64,000 nucleotides of DNA from Faecalicatena orotica (GTDB lineage: Bacteria > Bacillota > Clostridia > Lachnospirales > Lachnospiraceae). How positions within the stretch are numbered: the first letter of the stretch is position 1; every line of letters begins with the position of its first letter. The stretch lies in NCBI RefSeq assembly GCF_003149245.1, contig NZ_QGDL01000016.1, positions 62,001 to 126,000 on the forward strand. Reading direction: 5' to 3'. A model generated the notes under the pieces. It did not search any database and was not told where the DNA came from. It saw only the letters and a list, made by a program, of their open reading frames with translations. Positions 55,316 to 63,093 of this stretch are shown here, one piece after another. Position numbers and translations under genes: made by a program.

Positions 55316-55852
55316 TTAGTAGTTTTCGGCTTTTCTTTCGAAGTAAGCACGTGGATGTGCACATACCGGACATACTTCAGGAGCTTCATCACCCTGGTAG
55401 ATATATCCACAGTTTCCACATTTCCATCCAAGAGGAGCTTCATCTTTGAATGTCTGTCCAGCACGGAAGTGGTCAAGAAGTCTCTGATAGCGTTTTTCAT
55501 GAGAAGCTTCTACTTCTGCAACACCTCTGAATTTAGCAGCCAGTTCTGTGAAACCTTCTTCTTCAGCCTCTTTAGCCATGCGTGCATACATATCTGTCCA
55601 CTCATAGTTCTCGCCTGCAGCAGCGTCTGCCAGGTTCTCTTCTGTATTACCGATTCCGTGGAATTCTTTGAACCACATTTTTGCGTGTTCTTTTTCCTGG
55701 TCAGCAGTCTCTAAGAAGATGTTTGACATCTGTACATAGCCAGCTTTTCTTGCAGCGGATGCATAGTATGTATACTTATTGCGTGCCTGTGATTCTCCTG
55801 AGAATGCCTCCATAAGATTCTGTTCTGTTTTTGTTCCTGCGTACTTAGACAT
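55316..55852 (-). CDS. Rubrerythrin
   Basis: Rubrerythrin reduces hydrogen peroxide in anaerobes. The N-terminal ferritin-like di-iron domain (about residues 1-140) shows the Glu/His ligands [18 protein letters not shown], Glu in ENYEW and VEASHEKRY. The C-terminal rubredoxin domain has two Cys pairs (WKCGNCGYI and EVCPVCAHP). It has 178 residues. It lies near reverse rubrerythrin and the PerR-like gene, all on the minus strand, forming an oxidative-stress cluster. Confidence 0.95.
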   Translation of the reverse strand: MSKYAGTKTEQNLMEAFSGESQARNKYTYYASAARKAGYVQMSNIFLETADQEKEHAKMWFKEFHGIGNTEENLADAAAGENYEWTDMYARMAKEAEEEGFTELAAKFRGVAEVEASHEKRYQRLLDHFRAGQTFKDEAPLGWKCGNCGYIYQGDEAPEVCPVCAHPRAYFERKAENY

Positions 55853-56027
55853 AGTGTAAATCCTCCTTTATTTTTTGGTGCTTCTGACGGCAGTGCCGCC
55901 GGTTCGTCCACGAGGCATTCCGTTTGGAATGACTACTTTATGGATAAGTTTATTATACCATTATGAACATATGTTTCAATAAAAATTAGATAAAATGTGG
56001 ATAAATTTTCCATGTAAGAGTAAATGA

Positions 56028-56056
56028 CCTGCAAAGGAGGGGAAACTCCAATGCAG
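56028..56056 (-). terminator. Likely terminator after reverse rubrerythrin
   Basis: On the minus strand CCTGCA-TT-GGAG pairs with CTCC-TT-TGCAGG around TTTCCC, followed by TCATTTACT. The T run is weak. Confidence 0.6.
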
Positions 56057-56086
56057 GTATTTACATATGAATCCTATTATTTTGGA

Positions 56087-56629
56087 TTAGCCGAAGTATC
56101 TCTTTAACAGACCCTCGAATGCTTTTCCGTGGCGTGCTTCATCTCTTGCCATCTCGTGTACTGTATCATGGATTGCATCCAGGTTAGCAGCTTTTGCACG
56201 TTTTGCAAGGTCAAACTTACCAGCTGTAGCTCCGTTCTCAGCATCAACTCTCATCTCCAGGTTCTTCTTAGTGCTGTCTGTAACAACTTCACCTAATAAC
56301 TCAGCAAATTTAGAAGCATGTTCTGCCTCTTCGTAAGCAGCTTTTTCCCAGTACAGGCCGATCTCAGGATATCCTTCTCTATGAGCAACTCTTGCCATTG
56401 CAAGATACATACCTACTTCTGAGCATTCTCCTTCAAAGTTAGCTCTTAAATCAGCGATGATGTCTTCGCTTACGCCCTGAGCAACGCCTACAACATGCTC
56501 TGCAGCCCATTCTCTTTCACCTGTCTGCTCTTTGAACTTCTCAGCTGGTGCTTTACAGATTGGACATTCTGCCGGTGCTGCGTCTCCCTCGTGAACATAA
56601 CCACATACTGTACATACAAATTTTTTCAT
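56087..56629 (-). CDS. Reverse rubrerythrin (rubredoxin-ferritin-like; NADH peroxidase type)
   Basis: This 180-residue protein has the opposite domain order to rubrerythrin. The rubredoxin domain comes first ([29 protein letters not shown]), then the di-iron four-helix domain ([52 protein letters not shown]). Such proteins act as terminal peroxidases in clostridia. Downstream of a PerR-like gene and a 34-bp palindrome, it is probably peroxide-regulated. Confidence 0.93.
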   Translation of the reverse strand: MKKFVCTVCGYVHEGDAAPAECPICKAPAEKFKEQTGEREWAAEHVVGVAQGVSEDIIADLRANFEGECSEVGMYLAMARVAHREGYPEIGLYWEKAAYEEAEHASKFAELLGEVVTDSTKKNLEMRVDAENGATAGKFDLAKRAKAANLDAIHDTVHEMARDEARHGKAFEGLLKRYFG

Positions 56630-56709
56630 AATTTAAATCTCCTTTTCTTTTTATATAATTTTTTATTTTGCTTAGCCGATAGACCAGTAAGGTCCGGCAA
56701 TAATTTATT

Positions 56710-56743
56710 TTAATATAGGAAGTAATCTTACTTCCTATATTAA
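56710..56743. promoter_or_regulatory. 34-bp perfect palindrome between PerR-like and reverse rubrerythrin genes
   Basis: TTAATATAGGAAGTAA-TC-TTACTTCCTATATTAA, 16-bp arms, 80-114 bp upstream of the reverse rubrerythrin start and 80 bp after the PerR-like stop. It could be an operator or a terminator of the regulator gene. It lacks a T run on the minus strand, which favours an operator. Confidence 0.7.
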
Positions 56744-56822
56744 TCACATGGTAAATTTGAAAATCTCTCATACAGTCTGGCTGCATGGATTGTGTGGAAC
56801 GTGTTATAAAGGGGTTCCTTCC

Positions 56823-57218
56823 TTATGACTTTTGGATGCAGTCACCGCATTTTCCGTAAAAAATTGTGGTACTGGATTCTATAATACCGTCGAAGTTTTC
56901 GGCAGCTGCTTTATTGACCTGTTCGATATTCTTCATATCCAGGTCCAGATCCAGAACCTTTCTGCAGCTGGTGCAGAAAAAATGATTGTGCGGCTGGATA
57001 TTTCCATCAAATCTATCTCCGCCGTCGGGGGCCGGAATCTTAATCGCTTCTCCAATGTCAGTCAGCAGGTTTAAATTCCGGTATACGGTACCAAGGCTGA
57101 TGTTCGGAAACTCTTTCTTCACATGCAGGTAAACCGTATCGGCAGTGGGATGTTCTTTCGTCATCGCCAGATAACTTTTGATGCATTCTCGTTGCCGACT
57201 ATACTTCAAAGCTGCCAA
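56823..57218 (-). CDS. Fur family regulator, PerR-like
   Basis: This 131-residue metalloregulator has an N-terminal winged helix (TADTVYLHVKKEFPNISLGTVYRNLNLLTDIGEA) and a dimerisation domain. The latter includes DGNIQPHNHFFCTSCRKVLDLD and a second zinc CxxC pair at the end (YGKCGDC). PerR proteins sense peroxide through iron-catalysed His oxidation. I place the start at TTG 57218 behind AAAGGAGGTTTACA. The upstream 22 codons in the open frame are a non-conserved hydrophobic artefact. Rubrerythrin-type peroxidases lie downstream. Confidence 0.9.
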   Translation of the reverse strand: MAALKYSRQRECIKSYLAMTKEHPTADTVYLHVKKEFPNISLGTVYRNLNLLTDIGEAIKIPAPDGGDRFDGNIQPHNHFFCTSCRKVLDLDLDMKNIEQVNKAAAENFDGIIESSTTIFYGKCGDCIQKS

Positions 57219-57548
57219 TGTAAACCTCCTTTCAATCTGTAAAGTAATAATAGTAATTGTTACTGTAGTTAGAATATAATACATAATTACACAAATGTCA
57301 ATACTATTTTAAAAAAAAGTGAATTTTTTTTCGTCGGTAAACAAAGGCCTTAGAAAATGGATATTCCTATATTTCTATTATAGAAGCTTTCAGACATATA
57401 TGGATGAAGATTTTGTGAAAATTAAAAGTTTATAAATATCTATATAGAAAGAATAGAACTGATAAAATGTTACAAAATAATTAACAAATTGGTTGATAAA
57501 ACTTTTTTAAATAATGGAATATAAAGGAAACTGTCGAACTATGTAGCA

Positions 57549-57563
57549 TGAAAACGCTTGAAA
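57549..57563. promoter_or_regulatory. Possible catabolite-response (cre-like) element
   Basis: TGAAAACGCTTGAAA resembles the CcpA site consensus TGWAANCGNTNWCA, with an imperfect right end. It lies just upstream of the -35 of the NlpC/P60 promoter. Confidence 0.4.
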
Positions 57564-57568
57564 ATATG

Positions 57569-57597
57569 TTGACACATCGGAAATAGGTTGCTATAAT
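57569..57597 (+). promoter_or_regulatory. Promoter of the SH3-NlpC/P60 gene
   Basis: Consensus TTGACA (57569-57574) and TATAAT (57592-57597), 17-bp spacing. It leaves a roughly 135-base leader. Confidence 0.9.
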
Positions 57598-57665
57598 AAC
57601 ATCGTAACAAAAGTTAACAATTATGTAACATTTAGAACTTCCTACAAAAGATAAAGACACTTGAA

Positions 57666-57717
57666 CCCAGGGGAATCAATTCATTACCCCACGGGTAGAT
57701 TTGCAGCAAAGCTGCAA
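57666..57717 (+). ncRNA. Structured 5' leader of the NlpC/P60 gene (two hairpins)
   Basis: CCC+GGGGAAT (57666-57676) pairs with ATT+CCCC+GGG (57683-57695). Directly after, TTGCAGC-AAA-GCTGCAA (57701-57717) forms a second stem, 12 bp before the ribosome-binding site. Cell-wall hydrolases are often under c-di-AMP riboswitches, but I cannot match the known consensus, so this is only a structured leader. Confidence 0.45.
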
Positions 57718-57739
57718 GAAAGGCTTAAGGAGGTTTTAT

Positions 57740-58846
57740 ATGAAAGCAGCACGTATGAAGCAGAAATTGATTCTTTCTGCTTTAGCAGGAGCGATTGTGG
57801 TTCCGGGGAGTGTAATTACGGTTAAGGCCGCGGACAGCAGTGAAGAAAATGTTCCGGTCATTCCGGTTGCAGGAATCGAATCGATAGTAAAAGAAAGCTA
57901 CCAGACAAATGTAAAGGAGAACATTAATCTTTATCTGGTACAAAATAGCGAGGGTGAGTATTTAAATATGGCATTTTCTAATGTGAGTGACTATGCTTAC
58001 ATTAGAAGTGCCCCGGATGAAGCAAGTGACTGGGTCGGCAAGCTGTATCAGAATTCAGCGGCCGAGGTACTTGAATATAATGAAGGCTGGACAAAGATCA
58101 GGTCCGGTTCGGTAGAAGGCTATGTGCCTGCCGACTGTCTGCTGACAGGGAGCAGCGCCGAGGCACATGCCACAGAATATGAACAGAACCAGGCAACAGT
58201 GAATGCCGATCTTCTGAATGTCAGGGACGGGCAGGGAACCGATGCCGGAATACTGACCCAGATTACGGCGGGTCAGCAGTATGAAGTAACAGGTGAAGCT
58301 GTTAACGGATGGTATCCTGTAAAAGTAGGAGAAACAAATGGATGGGTATGTGGTGACTATATAGATGTACAGAAACAGTATGCATATGCTGAATCCAAGG
58401 AGGAAGAGGAACAGCGCATCGCACGCGAAGAAGCTGCAAAGCAGGCCGAGGAGGCCCGCAGACAACAGGAAGCCCTGGAGGCGGCTGCGATCAAGGATCA
58501 GGCGGCCGGTGGACAGGCAGTCATTGATTATGCGTGCCAGTTTATAGGAAACCCCTATGTATGGGGCGGAACAAGCCTCACAGAGGGCGCTGACTGTTCC
58601 GGATTCGTACAATCCGTATATGCAAACTTTGGAATCAGCCTGCCGCGGACAACATGGGATATGGAATCTGTAGGGACGGCAGTTAATTATGAGGATGCAA
58701 TTCCAGGCGATATTGTCTTATATGATGGTCATGTGGGCCTGTATATGGGAGATGGTAACATCGTCAACGCAATGAACGAGTCAGACGGCATCGGAATATG
58801 CAGCGCAACTTATGCACCGATCATAACGGTGAGGAGAGTATTATAA
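57740..58846 (+). CDS. Secreted SH3b-SH3b-NlpC/P60 peptidoglycan endopeptidase
   Basis: This 368-residue cell-wall hydrolase has a signal peptide (KLILSALAGAIVVPGSVITVKA, cleaved near Ala-Ala31). Two bacterial SH3 domains follow (about residues 75-130 and 150-210; AYIRSAPDEASDWVGKLY and LNVRDGQGTDAGILTQI), then a Glu/Ala/Arg-rich coiled linker (about 215-258). The NlpC/P60 domain has catalytic Cys286 (GADCSGF) and His331 (DGHVGLY). It cuts stem-peptide bonds. ATG 57740 has AAGGAGG upstream. Confidence 0.94.
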   Translation: MKAARMKQKLILSALAGAIVVPGSVITVKAADSSEENVPVIPVAGIESIVKESYQTNVKENINLYLVQNSEGEYLNMAFSNVSDYAYIRSAPDEASDWVGKLYQNSAAEVLEYNEGWTKIRSGSVEGYVPADCLLTGSSAEAHATEYEQNQATVNADLLNVRDGQGTDAGILTQITAGQQYEVTGEAVNGWYPVKVGETNGWVCGDYIDVQKQYAYAESKEEEEQRIAREEAAKQAEEARRQQEALEAAAIKDQAAGGQAVIDYACQFIGNPYVWGGTSLTEGADCSGFVQSVYANFGISLPRTTWDMESVGTAVNYEDAIPGDIVLYDGHVGLYMGDGNIVNAMNESDGIGICSATYAPIITVRRVL

Positions 58847-58859
58847 TATAGATTATGAA

Positions 58860-58905
58860 GGCACAGTATTGGGGAGAAATCAGGAAACTGATAATACTGT
58901 GCCGG
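58860..58905 (+). terminator. Terminator-like hairpin after the NlpC/P60 gene
   Basis: GGCACAGTATT pairs with AATACTGTGCC across a 22-base loop. There is no T run directly after it. A second terminator follows at 58920-58964. Confidence 0.65.
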
Positions 58906-58919
58906 ACAAATAGAATAAT

Positions 58920-58964
58920 GAAAGCTGCACTGAAAAAAATATTTTTCTGGTGCGGCTTTTTTAG
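58920..58964 (+). terminator. Terminator downstream of the NlpC/P60 gene
   Basis: AAAGCTGCACTGAAAAA pairs with TTTTTCTGGTGCGGCTTT (mismatches near C-A and U-G pairs), then TTTTTTAGTG. This is a strong intrinsic terminator shape. Confidence 0.8.
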
Positions 58965-59137
58965 TGTATTCTTCCACTTTGGATAAGAAGATACATAGTT
59001 CGACAAAAATAATTTGGCAAGCAAATGTATTTGTTCAGACATTATGGAAAGATATAGGAAAAAAGCTCGGATTTTGCAGGAAATGTGAAAAGGATGGCAT
59101 AGACAAAGTGCACAAAAATGTAAAATAATGTCGAAAG

Positions 59138-59256
59138 TGTGGAAAAAGAAGTTTTCAACTTATCCACACTAAATTCCAAAAAAAACGTGGAAAAATATAG
59201 TTTTTAGCAAAGTTATCCACATTATCCACACAAAAACATGTGTTTTATGTGGATTA
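59138..59256. promoter_or_regulatory. DnaA-box cluster
   Basis: Three perfect TTATCCACA boxes at 59160-59168, 59213-59221 and 59222-59230 (the last two are adjacent). Near-matches on the other strand lie at 59138-59146 (TTTTCCACA) and 59248-59256 (TAATCCACA). Surroundings are very AT-rich. A further perfect box lies at 59973-59981. The site could bind DnaA. Confidence 0.75.
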
Positions 59257-59455
59257 CTTTTCTAAAAAAAAGAACGGACGTTTTGTTCAGTTATTATGAA
59301 ATTAATTTTTTGTCGAAAAAAATCAGCAAAATGATTGACTTTTGAGTAGTCAAAAATTGAAAATAATTGTGCGAACAATTCAGAAAATTGTCTCGAGATG
59401 TATCTGATTTCTGCTTAGGTTTTATGACTTTAGATCAGATGTATTATAAGATATT

Positions 59456-59596
59456 ATGTAACTGTTCAGTACAGGACTGTGCATTTACTGCACAGTCCGT
59501 ACGAAAACGTAGAACAGCCAGAAGCAAGCCCCATCGCCAAAGACGATTTTCATGGGCTTGCGGTGTAACTGTTCATGGTTCTGAACAGTTACTTAT
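59456..59596 (+). repeat. Structured repeat element, copy B (three hairpins, terminal inverted repeats)
   Basis: H1: GTAC(A)GGACTGTGCA / TGCACAGTCCGTAC. H2: GCAAGCCC/GGGCTTGC (59524-59531/59554-59561) enclosing TCGCC-AAA-GACGA and TTTTCAT. H3: GTAACTGTTCA/TGAACAGTTAC (59565-59575/59582-59592). The left end GTAACTGTTCA (59458-59468) is a second copy of the H3 left arm, so the element also has 11-bp terminal inverted repeats. It ends 106 bp before the DUF1858 gene. Confidence 0.85.
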
Positions 59597-59698
59597 ATTT
59601 TAGACATTAATATACAATAAATTTGCATTTTAGACGGTTGATTATTTAAAAAATAGGGACTATAATAAAAAGCACTAATAATGTAAGGAGGAAAAGAA

Positions 59699-59908
59699 AT
59701 GTCCAAAATTTCTAAAGATACGACAATCGGAGAATTATTACAGATTTATCCGGACGCAGCACCTATTTTAATGGAGATTGGCATGCATTGCCTTGGATGC
59801 CCGTCTGCACAGATGGAGTCTCTTGCAGAGGCGGCTATGGTGCATGGTCTTGATTCCGACCTGCTTGTAGAAAAGATCAACGCTTCTATGAATGCAGCCG
59901 GTGTATAA
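59699..59908 (+). CDS. DUF1858 domain protein
   Basis: A 69-residue protein matching DUF1858: [61 protein letters not shown]. It has a conserved Cys pair (CLGC) thought to be redox-active. It often occurs with hybrid-cluster or nitrogen/sulfur redox proteins, but here it is a single gene. Ribosome-binding site TAAGGAGGAAA. Confidence 0.92.
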   Translation: MSKISKDTTIGELLQIYPDAAPILMEIGMHCLGCPSAQMESLAEAAMVHGLDSDLLVEKINASMNAAGV

Positions 59909-59982
59909 TAGTTACTGCTTACAGGCGTGCCAGTGAACCGTAACGTATCATAAAATATGACCGCATGTGGCGTTATCCACAT

Positions 59983-60019
59983 AAAAATCCCCGGGAGGTT
60001 ATGCCTTCCGGGGATTTTT
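59983..60019. terminator. Bidirectional terminator between DUF1858 and MecA genes
   Basis: AAAAATCCCCGG-G-AGG pairs with CCT-T-CCGGGGATTTTT around TTATG. T runs occur on both strands between convergent genes. A hairpin-forming DnaA box (ATGTGG...CCACAT) lies immediately upstream. Confidence 0.92.
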
Positions 60020-60034
60020 ATAAAACTGTTTACC

Positions 60035-60757
60035 TTATACAGAAGCAAGCTTCTGCACAGCATTTGCGGAAATCATGATATCGCAGTGCTCCTCAAGAAA
60101 TGCAAGGGTTGCACCGGAAGCTTTTTCCAGAGATCCATATTCGGAAAGCATATTACATATCTTATTGAACTCCTTGTTGGAATGGCCTGACTGTGTCAGG
60201 GCCAGGATATATAATTCATTCTCCGTATCATGGTAAAGTGTATTGGAGCCGTGGTATACAGGTCCAAGAAGATGGGCGACCTGGATCACACGATCCATGC
60301 TGTCAAAAGAGAACAGGCGCACATTAAACGGCGCAGGCGCGTCGGCAACAGTGGATGATGCATCCTTTGTGTCAGCGGCAGCCTCCTTTACCTTGTTAAG
60401 CAAATTCAGGAATTCCTCTGCCCCTTCCAGCTTCTCCAGAGTCTCAGGTACGACGGAGTCTGCCTCCCCCAGTGGTGTAAACTTGGAAAACCTGGTATCT
60501 AATTCTTCAGGATCTTCTACCTTTGTGATGATTAAAACGATAGAATCCGCTGAAGCAGGAATTGCTTCTATCATCAAAGGGATGTCTTCTGCCTCAAAGC
60601 CAAAGTCGAAAGACGCCTGCTGCATCATATCTCTAAAAAGAGATTTAGCTTTTTCCGTGCCGTAGGCAAGCTCGCTTAATTTCAGGTGGCGCGCTGCCAG
60701 ATCGGCACGTGTCAGTGTACAGCGAATCTGATTGTCGTTCAGTTTTTCGATTTTCAT
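60035..60757 (-). CDS. mecA: Adaptor protein MecA (ClpC adaptor)
   Basis: MecA delivers substrates to the ClpC/ClpP protease and in Bacillus targets ComK. It has 240 residues with the N-terminal MKIEKLNDNQIRCTLTRADL substrate-recognition region and an acidic linker (about residues 120-140). The C-terminal ClpC-binding domain has FDSMDRVIQVAHLL and YGSLEKASGATLAFLEEHC. It is a single gene on the minus strand. Confidence 0.93.
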   Translation of the reverse strand: MKIEKLNDNQIRCTLTRADLAARHLKLSELAYGTEKAKSLFRDMMQQASFDFGFEAEDIPLMIEAIPASADSIVLIITKVEDPEELDTRFSKFTPLGEADSVVPETLEKLEGAEEFLNLLNKVKEAAADTKDASSTVADAPAPFNVRLFSFDSMDRVIQVAHLLGPVYHGSNTLYHDTENELYILALTQSGHSNKEFNKICNMLSEYGSLEKASGATLAFLEEHCDIMISANAVQKLASV

Positions 60758-60908
60758 ATAATCACATCCTCACGAATTGTAATATCAAAAAAATATATAT
60801 CTTCTCACTATTAGTATAAACAAAAACAAAAAATATGTAAAGGAATTTAGAAAGAGTTTATAAAAAAATGCAGTTAAAAAATTTGTATTAAAAATATGAA
60901 AAAAGATA

Positions 60909-60937
60909 TTGACATTATCGTTAATATGAACGATAAT
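60909..60937 (+). promoter_or_regulatory. Promoter with embedded operator for the third ABC operon
   Basis: TTGACA (60909-60914) and GATAAT (60932-60937), 17-bp spacing. The spacer is filled by TTATCGTT-AATATG-AACGATAA (60915-60936), an 8-bp perfect inverted repeat. A single half-site AACGATAA recurs at 61066-61073. Binding of a repressor here would block RNA polymerase. Confidence 0.75.
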
Positions 60938-61114
60938 ACAAATATAAGAAAAAGAGAGCGGAAATAAGTTTAAATACGAAAAATATCACAAAAATATAGA
61001 AAGAAACAAAATGAATATACGCGTTATTAATAAAAAAATAGCGGATTTAAAAGAAGCAATCTAGGAACGATAATATAATAATCATATAAATTTAATTAGA
61101 GAGGAGGAAAAAGT

Positions 61115-61234
61115 ATGAAAAAGAGACTGGCAGGAGGGGGACTGGAGGCCCCGAAGATCATTCAGGAATGCAGAAGGGAAAAAGCCATATCCGGGAAATG
61201 CCCAAGTGGCGGTGCAGTAAGTATTTGGCTCTAG
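61115..61234 (+). CDS. Possible 39-residue peptide gene
   Basis: ATG at 61115 is preceded by GAGAGGAGGAAAAAGT, one of the strongest ribosome-binding sites in the window. The frame MKKRLAGGGLEAPKIIQECRREKAISGKCPSGGAVSIWL is not similar to anything I recognise. It may be a leader peptide or a remnant of a lost binding-protein gene, which normally comes first in such operons. Confidence 0.4.
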   Translation: MKKRLAGGGLEAPKIIQECRREKAISGKCPSGGAVSIWL

Positions 61235-61301
61235 TGAGAACAACGTTATGAGAACTTTCAGGCTGCAGGAAATTGGCTGCCATAAAAACTGAGGTGATAA
61301 T

Positions 61302-62183
61302 GTGAAAAAGAAAAGAGACGAAAAATCGGGGTATCTGTTTATACTTCCCGCCACGTTGATGCTTCTGGGTGTGAATATCTACCCATTAGTCAGAGGTATC
61401 ATGCTGGCTTTTACAAACCGCAATTTCTTATACCCTAAAAAAACAAAAATTGTGGGATTAAAAAACTTCATAGAAATTATTTTCCGGGATAAAGAATTCT
61501 GGGGAGTTCTGGGATTCACATTTTTCTTTGCAATTGCATCTGTCGTGATTATTTACCTGATTGGACTTTGCATTGCACTGCTGATTAACAGAGAGTTTAA
61601 AGGAAAGAATTTTTTCCGGGCACTGTTTCTGCTCCCCTGGGTTATTCCATCCGTAGTTGCGGCAAACTCCTGGATCTGGATGATGAATGACCAGACTGGA
61701 TTCATTAACACGACACTGATGAAATGGGGCGTTATCAAAGAGCCGATTCTGTTTCTGGCGACGAAACATGCGGCACAGCTATCTGCAATCATGGTAAACG
61801 CATGGAAGAGCTTTCCGTTTATGCTGCTGGTTCTTTTAGCGGCGATGCAGAATATAGATCATGGCTTATATGAGTCGGCAAGAATCGACGGTGCAAGCCG
61901 ATTCCAGTGTTTCCGTTATATTACCATGCCGATGATCAAAGGTATAAGTGTAGTCTCCACAGTCCTGATGATGATCTGGAGCTTCAATAACTTTGAAAAT
62001 GTATATCTGCTTACAAGAGGCGGCCCGGCGAGAGCGACGATGAATATCTCAATTTATACATATAATCTCGCTTTCTACAGGAATCAATGGGGATATGCGT
62101 CAGCAGTAGCCGTAGTTATGATGATCATTATGTTCGCTTTGTCTTATGTATACCGAAGGCTGCTGCGGACACAGGATGATTAA
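61302..62183 (+). CDS. ABC carbohydrate transporter permease, MalF type (third locus)
   Basis: A 293-residue permease: six or so helices, EAA-like loop ESARIDGASRFQCFRYITMPM, YLLTRGGPARATMNISIYTYNLAF. The start is GTG at 61302 behind CTGAGGTG. It lacks an upstream binding-protein gene; that gene comes third in this operon. Confidence 0.93.
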   Translation: MKKKRDEKSGYLFILPATLMLLGVNIYPLVRGIMLAFTNRNFLYPKKTKIVGLKNFIEIIFRDKEFWGVLGFTFFFAIASVVIIYLIGLCIALLINREFKGKNFFRALFLLPWVIPSVVAANSWIWMMNDQTGFINTTLMKWGVIKEPILFLATKHAAQLSAIMVNAWKSFPFMLLVLLAAMQNIDHGLYESARIDGASRFQCFRYITMPMIKGISVVSTVLMMIWSFNNFENVYLLTRGGPARATMNISIYTYNLAFYRNQWGYASAVAVVMMIIMFALSYVYRRLLRTQDD

Positions 62184-62197
62184 GGGAGGAGAACAGT

Positions 62198-63034
62198 ATG
62201 AATAAGTATAAAAAATTAAAAGCGACAGCATTTTATGCAGTACTGCTGCTTATTGGACTTCTGATCAACCTTCCTATTATCAATATGGTTGGCTCAGCAT
62301 TTAAGAGCAGCAAAGAGATTTTTACGAATAATAATCTCTTCCCACACCACCCGACAGTGGAAAATTTTAAAAACGTACTCGAAAGGACACCATTTTTCCA
62401 GTATGTTCTAAACAGCCTGATGGTGGCGATTGTCGTATCCATTATAGTGGCGGTTGTATCGTGCCTCGCGGGATACGCAATCTCAAGGTATGCGAAAAAA
62501 ATTAAGTTTTTTAAGCATTACTCCAGCCTGTTCCTGATCCTTCAGATGTTCCCGGGCGTCCTTCTTATGATTCCGGTTGTAGTGCTGCTGAGTGACATTG
62601 GTTTAGGGGATTCACTGTGGGGGCTGATACTGGTTTATGTCTCTACGAACATTCCGTTTTGTACATGGATGATCAGCGGATTCTTTGACGGAATACCGTC
62701 AGAGATTGATGAAGCGGCTAAAATAGACGGCTGTAATGTATTTCAGTCCTTTGCAAAAATAGTGGTTCCGCTTTCCAGCTCAGGAATTGCATCTATTATT
62801 ATTTTTACATTCATCAACTGCTGGAATGAATATATGCTGGCAAATGTTATCCTGAAGAGTCAGGATTTGAGAACACTGCCGTTGGGCCTGCAGACATTTA
62901 TTATGCAGTTTGACACAGATTGGAGCTCCCTGATGGCGGCCTCCACAATGACAATTATTCCGGTACTGTTTTTCCTGATATTTATGCAGAAGCATATTGT
63001 ATCCGGGCTGACGGCCGGGGCGGTAAAGGGCTAG
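62198..63034 (+). CDS. ABC carbohydrate transporter permease, MalG type (third locus)
   Basis: A 278-residue permease: FTNNNLFPHHPTVENFKNVL, EAA loop DEAAKIDGCNVFQSFAKIVVP, FINCWNEYMLANVIL, ending in SGLTAGAVKG. It is 14 bp after its partner with AAGGGAGG upstream. Confidence 0.93.
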   Translation: MNKYKKLKATAFYAVLLLIGLLINLPIINMVGSAFKSSKEIFTNNNLFPHHPTVENFKNVLERTPFFQYVLNSLMVAIVVSIIVAVVSCLAGYAISRYAKKIKFFKHYSSLFLILQMFPGVLLMIPVVVLLSDIGLGDSLWGLILVYVSTNIPFCTWMISGFFDGIPSEIDEAAKIDGCNVFQSFAKIVVPLSSSGIASIIIFTFINCWNEYMLANVILKSQDLRTLPLGLQTFIMQFDTDWSSLMAASTMTIIPVLFFLIFMQKHIVSGLTAGAVKG

Positions 63035-63093
63035 AATCTGATAGTGGGATGCACTATTAAGATAGAAGAAAAGTAGAAAAAGGAGAATGTAAG

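Noticed and set aside
59367-59603. Open frame of 78 codons upstream of the DUF1858 gene
   Set aside because: It coincides with structured repeat copy B; no ribosome-binding site or recognisable protein.
61082-61354. Minus-strand frame of 90 codons opposite the third ABC operon leader
   Set aside because: It is antisense to the permease start and leader, with no ribosome-binding site or homology.
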